A stretch of 64,000 bases of DNA from Marsupella aquatica (lineage: Eukaryota; Marchantiophyta). How positions within the stretch are numbered: position 1 is the stretch's first letter; each line of letters starts with the position of its first letter. Below, piece after piece: positions 55,961 to 64,000 of this stretch. Both the position numbers and the translations under genes were made by a program. Below the pieces are notes generated by a model that saw only the letters and a program-made list of their open reading frames with translations, did not search any database and was not told where the DNA came from. Location: assembly GCA_973895155.1 (NCBI GenBank), contig OZ316894.1:15438001-15502000 (forward strand), read 5' to 3'.

Positions 55961-57791
55961 AGGCCACGGGTTAACTCTTCTAAGGTTAGATAGGGTAGCT
56001 AGGCTAGCCGAACTCGGGTTAGCTACGTAACTTGGGTTAGCGTAGCAATGAGTACCCCCTCTCGGTTGCGGGGGCATAACTTTCTGTGTATTTGGCCAAA
56101 TCGGCTATAATTGACCTCGTTGGAAAGAGGAGCTCAAGCCGCTTCCAACGCTGCTATCCACGCAGCAAATGGTTGAATAGAGGAATCAGGAGAGGAGGCG
56201 CAAGCTCGCAAAAACCATGGAGGAGGGCCAAATCCGAAGTACATAGCCAATTCGAGATAGAAATAAAGTTGCGAGTTAGGGTTCAGTAGTTAGAGATAGT
56301 GGCGGCTCTGTTAGGGCTGGGATGGGGCTCCAGCAGTGTAGTATCCACCCATTTGGGCTCAGTATGAGAGTATATAGAGCAGCCCCCCGGTAGAGGCAAG
56401 GGGGGGGGGCCTTCAGTTGTGTGATCTCACTTAGAATGAGCAGCAGGGAGGAGCTCTGTGCAAGCAAGGCTGGACTTGGACGTTGCGTGTTGGGGAGAGC
56501 TTGGTTGTGCTATTACTCAGGGAGTAATCAGCCAAGCTTCACAGTTGCAACGGGTTGCTAGGTTTGCGAGTTGGATTGTGGCTCTTTCTAGTGGGCAGCA
56601 CAACTGGGTTCTTTTCCCCCGATACAGAGCCTTGGTGATAGGTGATGTATTGGTGATTGTAAACTGTGGGAAGGATGTCAATTTGATTTGTGGTGAGCAC
56701 ATTAGGGAGGCTGAGACACTGATTGAGGGGCAACAAGAGGAGCATTTACAGTTCAGTCTGGCAAGGCTACGTGATCCATGGGGAGTCCCGGCCTTTGTCT
56801 GGTAGAGAGCACTAAGGGATTTATGGCCAGAGCTGAGCTTGCAGGGCAAGCATGAGGCCGGGCCTCATTGCAGTCTGGGGTAGATCGCCATTAGGCCTGG
56901 TACCAGCTTTGAAGTCGAGTCAATTATGCATGCGTAACTTGACGTTCTGAATTGGAGGTGTGAGATCTGTATGTGCCCCCAAGAATGAAGTGCAGTGAAG
57001 GAGGTTGAGTTTAGGATTGAGTTTGCAAGGCAAGTACGGGATTGGTTTGAGTCCAATCTGCCGTCGCAATCTGGAGTGAGCCGGGCTCAGGTTCAGGATT
57101 GAGCTTGCATGGCAAGCATGGGGCTTGCGGGGCAAGCACGTCACAATCTGGAGGAAACAGCCTTCGGCCCTAGTGTTTGGATCAAGTGTTCTCAATGAAC
57201 TATTGTGCACATCTTTGAATCTAATTGAGTTTTCCTCTTAGGCCTCATTTCTCTCATGGATGTGTGTGTGTGTGAGGCAATCTGAGTGTATGATGGGGCT
57301 AGCAGCGCCACTAAGAGGTGTACAGGGTGCATTGAAGCGGGCTGGGTGAGGACTGTCATAGCTCTGATTGCTGAGAGTGGAATGGCAGAGTGGTGGGGCA
57401 ATGGCTTAGAAGTCCCTAAGTCGGGAATCAGTCAAGAGTCACTGGTTTATGGGTACATTCCGGTGGCGAAATAGAAATATACCTATGACAGTAAGCATAC
57501 ATATAGACATATGCGCACCGTAGCACTAGGCCCTGTGTGTACGGGCCCGATATGAAGACCCCTTCTCACCAGAACTATCATGAGCACTGGATCTGATTCC
57601 CAACCTTGGTTCTTAGGGATTAAGCTTGGGTGATGTGTGACGGAGTCTTGCTATGATAGTCTGGTGTTAAGGGCATAAACTGGTGTTTACCGGCCTTCAC
57701 AACATCCCTTCGTGATCCTCAAGTACAAGGAGATGGTTTTGGCACCCATAGTGACGTTTTTGGTGTTAAGACCCATGTCAAGCGCGTGACA

Positions 57792-58030
57792 CCCAAGGAC
57801 TCGGGAGGACTCTGGGTCCTTGCCCAAGGACTCCGAGTCCTTTCCCAAGGACTCTACCCAAGGACTCCAAGTCCTAGTCATGGCCGAAGGACTCCAAGTC
57901 CTTGCCCCACGACTCCAATAAGGACTTCAAGTGCTTATGAAGGACTTCAAGTGCTCAAGCGAGAACTGAAAGTCCTGAAGAAGGACTTGAACTCCTTGGC
58001 CCTTGTTGTCCGAGTCCTGCTAGTGTGACA
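57792..58030. repeat. AAGGACT array, right part split by LTR insertion
   Basis: CCAAGGACTCCGAGTCCTTTCC, AAGGACTTCAAGTGCTTA and similar words. It is the continuation of 39480-39631. Confidence 0.8.
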
Positions 58031-58231
58031 AACCATAATGACAACCAAAGGCAAACAAATAAAGGACAAAAGAACATCACAAGGTAGGAAACCCATAGTT
58101 ACCTGCTTGATCTCTACAACTAGTTCACAGTAGTGGCTCTTGTTTTACGCCCTGATTTAGTTTGATGCACATAAGACAATTTTCTATATTATTCAGTTTA
58201 CAGCACCCAGAGAAAAACCTTCTTCCTTTTG

Positions 58232-60730
58232 CTACGGGTCTCTCACAAGAAATTGCAATCTTTTCCTGGAGTTTGATGACTTGGGAGGAACAACTTGGGA
58301 TTGGATTGCACTCCTGGACTGTGGAGGAGATGTTTCTTCTGCTTCAATTTGAACAAGGCTCAACAGTTGCCTGAATGAAACATTCTCGAGAGACTCGGGA
58401 GTGAAGGGCAAGGTGCCAAGCTCAAGAGATGTCAATGGGGTACTGGTCACCTTGCTAGCTACTTCACTCTCTTGCTTCTGTTTCTTCCTCACATGCAATC
58501 CGATGGCTGCTGTGGAATTGAACACTGGCAATTCAGGAGACTCATCCACAGGGGCACCCTGTTCATGCACCACACTAGTGTGGTCCACATTGTTCAACAA
58601 CACAGTTGCTTGGACCTCGGCTTGTTCCTGCACACACAATGACGACATTCACTTAATGGCCCAACTAAAAACTCAAATTGTCCAACTACCTAAACATGAC
58701 CTGCAGACCTAGTCTGGTTATACACATACCACTGCTTGCGTGGACTGCATCTGTTGCAAAAGGTGACGACGTGTGCCCAATTGGGCACTATTAGCCCCAT
58801 ATGTTGCCTTCAAATCCTGAATATAGGAGCCTTCACCTGACGGCAGCTTGTCTACCGCTCTCTTTGGAAGACCCCAACTTCGAATCCAATCTTCACAAAA
58901 GGGTTCCCCACAAGCAAAGCAACAACTTGTCCTTGTTTTATCCCCCAACAAGGTAAATAAACAATGCGGATGATAGGCGTGGCCACAACTTGCTGGAACC
59001 CAATTGAAACAATGATACCCGTGGCAACAAACTGGACAATTACTCACGAACACTTCAATTCCCACTATCACAGTTGATGTGGGAACAAATCAAGGCTGCA
59101 ATGTTGGACATGGATTGGACAACACAGGCTCCAAAATGGACAATTCGGCCTTTTGAGCTGCTGCAGCCAACTCCAAACGCTTCACATGTCCTTCCAACTG
59201 TGATTCCACAACTTTCAAACGAGCCACCTTGTGTGGTAACTGTTCAAAGCGCTTCTTCCTGGTCTCAATGAGCTTCTCAAATGTAGCCATCCCCTTTAGG
59301 ATAAATGACTCAGATTCCTTCAAAGCCTCCATGGCCTTGTTACCCTCCTCCAACTTTTGTTGCAGGATAACAACATAGCTTTCCTGCCCACCCCCAAAAA
59401 AATATGCACACGACAACATTATTTGCAGCTCATCATCAATGCATCAATGCCTCGTCCTGCTAAATTGAATCCAACATCTCAACTAAACATATATATCCAG
59501 CCTACAGATAGTTTGATGGACACAAAGGACAGGTATATATATGGTCTGACATTGTACCTCCTCATCTTGCTCTCCCTTGAGCTCCTCAAGCTCTATTTCC
59601 ATTGACATGTCATCATACAAGGTGTCTGCGGCCTTCACTTTGATTCTCACATCTTGCAATTCTTGCTGTAGTTTCTGAAGTTGGTCCACCAGACCAGAGC
59701 TGAGTCTTGGATGATCCTCGTTTGCTGCCTCCAAGTCTTGCACAGTCTTATGAACCTTACTGATGCTCTCATGGGTGTCTCTAAGACTGCATTTGATCGC
59801 GACTATTTGCCCATCCAGAATAGCAAGCAAAAGACTTCTTGGCACTATAGGGACAACAGGAGAAATAGGCTTGGTAGGGAGAAGCATTGTTGCGGGGGCA
59901 GAAAGGGCAGCCTCCAATGGTTTGGGATGTGCGCTCTCATGTGCGCTTCCCTTGCTACCAAAATCCGCTCCTAAATTGGTTGTCCCCGGATGAGCTTTGT
60001 CCCCTGGCGCTTGATGCTTGATACAAATCTTTTTCCTAACCCGATTCTGAGTATCTTCACTAAATTCCTGAGGCACTGGTGGCGAATACAGACGCAACCT
60101 CCTAACGCAAGGAGGCCCATCTGGCTTACCCTTGCCATCTCGCTCCCATTGGGCAATTTGCCCCTTCAGCTTCAACACCGCATACACACACCAGTCCACC
60201 TTTCGCCTTTGGATCCTTTTTGCATATGCCCCTTTGATGAAAGTGAAAGACAAGAATCCATTCACTGGTGCATCATAACCATCCACGACTTGGGATAGCT
60301 GCAAAACCTCCTCAATTGGGAGGCCCACACAGAGACTCAACTTATACCCATTCCTGTCTTTCTCTCCAAACACTTTGGCCAATTGCTCCTTGGAAATGTC
60401 TTTGATCTTATGAGGACTAACACCTTCATTTGGAAGACCAAATGTGACATGGAAATACTCCGCGTCCTTCACATAATCTTTAGGATCCCATGGCTCTAGA
60501 GGCGGTTCCACCTTAGTCTTTGGTTTTGCAGTTTTGATACTCTCTACAAGAGCTGGAGAGTCGGGAGAAGCACGATCTGGAGCTTGGGAGGCATACGTGG
60601 TTGGTTTGCTAGTGGACCGGACTCTGCTGCCATGAGGGAGAACAGGGTCTGGGACTGTAACTATCTCCATTTCTCCTTCCTCAAGAGTAGAAGTTCTAGG
60701 AGCTTCTGGATTATCAGTTGAGGCATCCAT
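58232..60730 (-). pseudogene. Coiled-coil/RING-like cargo gene, three exons
   Basis: Minus-strand exons 60730-59558, 59383-58730 and 58627-58232 are joined by GTACAA..GGGCAG and GTATGT..GTGCAG introns, all phase 0, giving 741 codons. The start MDASTDNPEAP is the first ATG. Exon 1 has a globular domain (WDPKDYVKDAEYFHVTFGLP ... DGYDAPVNGFLSFTFIKGAY ... VDWCVYAVLKLK) and a linker. Coiled coil spans the end of exon 1 and most of exon 2 (QLQKLQQELQDVRIK; RFEQLPHKVARLKVVESQLE). A Cys/His finger follows: CPVC, CGHAYHPHCLF, CFACGEPFC, matching a RING-H2-like spacing. One in-frame TGA (59090-59092) lies just before the finger. The finger and preceding coil resemble those of the hAT cargo gene (16355-18284). 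Ubiquitin-ligase activity is only suggested. Correct phasing at every splice site argues for a recently functional gene. Confidence 0.7.
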
Positions 60731-61440
60731 GACGGCATTCAAAAATATGCTAGTACAGAGGAAAGTTGTGGTGAAAACTCAAAGTATAAGCAAGCGTATC
60801 GGGCCAACACCTACATTATTACCTCAGGACTGCTGCGGATTGAAAATGGATGTTGGTTGGATTCAATCACCAATGACTTGGGTAAAATTTCCTCCGTTGG
60901 CTTCAAACAAACTGCCCGCTCGGCCTACATGCATTACACAATGGAATTAGAAGGTTGCATTACTCCAACCAATGCAGCTGACGGATAATCCCGTGTTAAT
61001 AGCACGCGAACATATAGGGGTACATACAACGGACTATCAAAAAGTCAACTAAGGAATCAAAAGAATGCTAGCCATCATTTTTGAGAGTTTGATCATCATG
61101 TGCAAACCAAACCTATGTCAGCGACCCATCGAAGTGCTCAGATGTGAAAAAAACAATGAAATTGCTTTCGGAAGTAAGTTGGCCGTCCTCCACTAGCTTC
61201 CCTTTGTTGCCAATAAACTCTGTTGCGACAAGAGCTCTCGGGCTGTAATTATCTCAATGGTTTGAATGGGCCAGGCCGACATGGACAATCTTGCAATGCG
61301 CAACAAAATACCTACTCGTTTGCAATTCTCGTCGCTCTCTCTTCCTGCCCCAACACTCGAACACTACTGATTTTGGCTATGGACCTCAAGCTGCTTGGTG
61401 TCCACCATGAAACACTTTGTAAAATTTGATAACTCAGGCA
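60731..61440. other. Upstream region of the minus-strand RING-like gene
   Basis: No gene is visible. It should hold the promoter of the gene starting at 60730. I could not pick a convincing TATA box. Confidence 0.4.
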
Positions 61441-61840
61441 TAAAACTCTCAATAATACTCCTTTGTCCTCGAGTCCTTACTACTGTTGAGACTATCACGC
61501 CAAAGTTGGAAGGACTTGGAGTCCTTGTTTTCAAAATGTCCTGGCCGGCGGGGATTGCAAGGACATTTATTGTAGGTTTCCAAGACTTCCGAGTCCTTTT
61601 TTTGAAAAGTAAACGACGGCTACTCGCCTCGAGGACATTAAACACATCATAAGTACTCTATATGAGGATACGAGTGCAAGCTTTACTAGGGTCCTACTAA
61701 ATCCAAAAAAGTTCATTTAATGGAATCAGTTCACCAATTCAAATCTAGCCTTTGATATACATATCCTCAATCTTGGCCATTGAGGGATATGTTGCACATT
61801 TAATGCAAAATGGCAAGGACTCGAGTCCTTTTTGTGGAGG
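61441..61840. repeat. Scattered AAGGACT/AGTCCTT words at the right end of the DDE transposon
   Basis: AAGGACTTGGAGTCCTTG (about 61511), CGAGTCCTTACTA (about 61470), CGAGTCCTTTTTTT (about 61593) and the perfect palindrome AAGGACTCGAGTCCTT (61815-61830). They link the internal arrays with the element terminus. Confidence 0.7.
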
Positions 61841-61854
61841 AAAAAGGAGAAAAA

Positions 61855-61876
61855 TGGTAGTCCTCAATCATGCAAT
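61855..61876 (-). repeat. Right terminal inverted repeat of DDE transposon
   Basis: On the minus strand ATTGCATGATTGAGGACTAC-CA. Further in lies the perfect palindrome AAGGACTCGAGTCCTT (61815-61830) and TGGCCAAGATTGAGGA, matching CGGCCAAGATTAGCA on the left. Confidence 0.75.
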
Positions 61877-62640
61877 CCACGTTGCTGTTTCCGTTGTTGC
61901 AACATACTCCGCTTCTGTAGTAGACTAAGCAATACACTTTTGTAAAGTAGACCTCTAACTTATGCATCCACCTCCCAGTGTGAACACATAACCTGTTGTT
62001 GACCTCCTCCAATCCAGATCCTATGCATAGTCAGCATCTATATAGCCCATCAATGATCTAGCATTATCAACATGTGCATCAAACAATAGACCATGATCCA
62101 CGGTACCCTTCAAGTACCAAATAATCCACTTCATTGCTTCCCAATGTACCTTCCCTAGATTCAACGTGTACCTGCTCACCTTGCCCATAGCCATGGCAAG
62201 ATCAGGTCTAGTCCAAGTCATCAAATACATGAGACTCCCCACTGCCCTGTCATAAGGAACCTTTGACATCAGCCCCTTCTATTCTCATCCGTAGGACAGA
62301 AAGCTGATGACAACTTCAAGTGTGGAGCCAACGGGGTACTTACTGGCTTGCTATCCCCATGTTGAACCTTGCAATTACCTTCCTTGCATAAATGTCCTGC
62401 GTCAACCATAGTTTACCAACCTCCAAGTCCCAAGTGATCTCCATACCCAAAATTCTCTTAGCTGGCCCTAAGTCCTTCATCTTAAACTCTGCACTAAGCA
62501 GTGTCTTGAGCTTAACAATCTCAGACCTATCCTTGGCCGCAATAAGCATGTCATCCACATAAAATACAAAAACAATGAATCCAAAGACAATATTCTTTTC
62601 CGGTTTAAGATACACACAGGGGTCTGTGAGTATTGGGTAA
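61870..62640 (-). pseudogene. copia RT/RNase H, upstream half of split element
   Basis: On the minus strand: YPILTDPCVYLKPEKN, then FVFYVDDMLIAAKD (the RT catalytic motif), LKDLGPAKRILGMEI-like sequence, a frame change near 62335, VGSLMYLMTWTRPDLAMAMG, HWEAMKWIIWYLKGT and GYIDADYA. It ends in the RNase H STTEAEYVA region at the DNA transposon end. Frameshifts and stops break it several times. With 30636-30953 and 30102-30444 it makes one copia element. Confidence 0.88.
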
Positions 62641-62699
62641 TACCAAAAACCTGAAATTACTGAAAAAATTTAAACTTTTTACAGTGTTTAAGCCTGCTG

Positions 62700-62890
62700 T
62701 TGCTGTTAAAGTACCAAGTGTAAACTACGGGTATACTTTATAATGGGATTACGCATTTACGCGTATAAGCGTTACGGGTTTACGGGTTTACGATGTTACG
62801 AGTTTTATGCCGATACGGGATTACGGTTTACGCCTTACGCGTTTAAGGAAAGTTCACGTTACGGCGCTACGGCTAACTTCGCAACGGGAC
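62700..62890. repeat. TTACGGG/TTTACG word array
   Basis: GGGATTACGCATTTACGCG, GTTACGGGTTTACGGGTTTA and GATACGGGATTACGG words are loosely repeated. It lies directly upstream of the reading frame at 63034, like the word arrays in LTR-A, and may be the start of another LTR. Confidence 0.6.
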
Positions 62891-63033
62891 TTAGCAACGG
62901 AATGGGGACTTCATGCCTTGATAGGAACCAGGCACAGAGTTCAGGCGCTCACTCTCATCTCTTCACCACCCCTATTCACTTGCTCTTTCCCTTCGAAAGT
63001 AACCTTCGCAGCACGCAAATTATCGTTGCAGCT

Positions 63034-64000
63034 ATGGCGAACCTGGGTGCTGAGGAACAATATCAAATTGAAGCTCTAGCAGTCTCAAAAGTAGTGGCAG
63101 CTCGAATACCACGAGCGCCTGATAGTCTTTCTAATTTACAAGACTCTTTACAGCACTTAGGATTGGAACGCTTACTCAAGATTCCCTGGAATGTCAAGCT
63201 CAACTCCTACTTGCAAGATTTTGTAAAGGGGACTATCATCCCGATTGAATTCAGGCGAATGATTCGAGCTCGCCCCAACCTGTGGACTGTTGAGCAAATT
63301 GCTTACGCCTTTGGATGCCCGTCAGAAGGAGAGGCGTTATATTCCAAGAAGCAGGACTTATCTACTCCATACTTCTCAGGAACTTGAAATCTCAAAAATG
63401 GCTGGAACTTGTCCCAGTGTACTTATCCTGAATTGAGAGTGCTCATGGAATTTCTAGTACCCATTCTTCATCCGAAAAAGCCAACCCTTTGTCCTGTGGC
63501 CTTGGCTAACACTATTGTAGCTGCTCACAGTGGAGCTATAAAAGTAAATTAGGCCTTACTTTTGTTTAATGTAATGAAGGATCAAGTAAGGAGTTTGGAA
63601 TCGGGGAGGACCACTTGCTTGCAGAATTATCTCTCTCAGCTCTATTATGCCCATGACTGTTTACATCTTGAGGAAGAGACAGAGAGGGGGTTACTCCTAA
63701 TTGACCTGGGTATTGAAGAAGAAATTCCCATGGAAGACATTGTACATGTCACCCCATTGAATTTGAATGATCAGAACGTTGAGGAGAATGCTGATGTTCC
63801 TATGGAGGATACTTCATTAGAAGTCCCTACACATTCTCCTATGCATAGCAGGGAAATTGTTTGCCAATCAATAAGTAATGAGAATACCCCTAGCCGGACT
63901 ATGGATGCAGATCCACTAGAAGTTGAAGAAGTAAGGAGCATTCATCAACAAGACGATGTTGCTACACCAACTGATGCTACTCCTCATGTGACCACCGGGT
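63034..64000 (+). pseudogene. LTR-protein-like gene, 3' partial
   Basis: The frame starts MANLGAEEQYQIEALAV and runs to the window end, with in-frame TGA at 63385-63387 and TAG at about 63550. LERLLKIPWNVKL, LWTVEQIAYAFGCPSEGE, YFSGT and NGWNLSQCTYPELRVLMEFL line up in order with FVRLPWLKL, LTPKVIAEVFGLPIG, FPGP and NGFFQNTCTNPHIGEMIDFL of the gypsy LTR protein, so they share a domain. The rest is acidic (IDLGIEEEIPMED). The long start at 62743 reads only repeat sequence and is unlikely. It may belong to another large-LTR element continuing beyond the window. Confidence 0.6.

Larger units (their letters stand above)
39632..57791 (+). mobile_element. Complete solo LTR-A (copy 3) interrupted by gypsy element
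   Basis: It begins TGTGACGCC at 39632, ends GTGACA at 57791, and is flanked by the 5-base duplication CCCAA (39627-39631 and 57792-57796). Excluding the gypsy element and one GACAC it is about 2.66 kb. TATATAG lies at 56371-56377. A hairpin-like ATTCCGGTGGCGAAAT (57457-57472) lies about 320 bases before the end. There is no internal coding region, so it is best read as a solo LTR left by recombination. A 115-codon frame at 56458-56805 has no recognisable family. Confidence 0.8.
30954..61869. mobile_element. DNA transposon with DDE-like transposase and RING-like cargo
   Basis: The left end GATTGAGGACTACCA (30954-30968) is exactly repeated, inverted, at 61855-61869. With the adjoining ATTGCA(A/T) the match is 22 bases with one mismatch. 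Copia RNase H sequence in the same orientation flanks both ends. Inside are a plus-strand multi-exon transposase (32694-37582), a convergent minus-strand gene (60730-58232, perhaps extending to 38771), and AAGGACT/AGTCCTT palindrome arrays. A solo LTR and a gypsy element are nested at 39632-57791. Without them the transposon is about 12.7 kb. The target duplication was not resolved. Confidence 0.75.

Noticed and set aside
56458-56805. 115-codon frame in LTR-A copy 3 as a gene
   Set aside because: No recognisable domain, and the corresponding part of copy 1 does not keep a similar frame that I can see.
62743-63033. Upstream extension of the 63034 gene from ATG 62743
   Set aside because: The extension translates the TTACGGG word array and gives Tyr/Gly-rich repeats without similarity to the related protein.

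Overview
The window is nuclear DNA of a plant or close streptophyte relative. Everything I can identify is transposon-derived: Ty1/copia and Ty3/gypsy elements, LINE-type fragments, an hAT transposase, and a second DNA transposon. Introns have GT..AG borders and UTR/TATA organisation is eukaryotic. I see no clear host housekeeping gene, tRNA or rRNA. A non-seed plant or streptophyte alga is my guess, partly because one transposase resembles a family I associate with animals. The sequence alone does not fix the species.

Layout. 1-4448: a long uninterrupted copia gag-pol frame, cut by the window edge. 4449-11424: LTR fragments and short-word arrays. They include two minus-strand copies of a large LTR family (called LTR-A here), one split by a LINE insertion, and a copia tail with a 346-bp LTR. 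11425-12873: a decayed non-LTR retrotransposon C-terminus. 12874-22661: a probable hAT-type element of about 9.8 kb. It has GC-rich arms, three plus three inverted subterminal repeats, a plus-strand gene region (protein kinase, then coiled coil and RING-like finger) and a convergent minus-strand hAT transposase. 22662-30101: mostly relic DNA with a decayed gag-protease gene.

30102-62640 is one nested stack. A minus-strand copia element (RT part at 62640-61870; RNase H tail, PPT and LTR at 30953-30102) is interrupted in RNase H by a DNA transposon, 30954-61869, with a 22-bp terminal inverted repeat. That transposon carries a plus-strand multi-exon transposase with a D-D-D/E-like motif set and a convergent minus-strand three-exon coiled-coil/RING-like gene. 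Inside it sits a solo LTR-A (39632-57791, duplication CCCAA). Inside that sits a 15.5-kb gypsy element (39985-55480, duplication GACAC). The gypsy LTRs are 4,636 bp each, about 0.5% diverged by eye, and each carries a former 1,199-codon reading frame. 62640-64000 starts another element whose broken reading frame resembles part of the gypsy LTR protein.

Most interesting: two DNA transposons with unrelated transposases each pair the transposase with a convergent gene ending in a coiled coil and a similar Cys/His finger, one also with a kinase domain. This looks like a recurrent accessory module. Nearly all coding regions carry in-frame stops, so these copies are probably defective.
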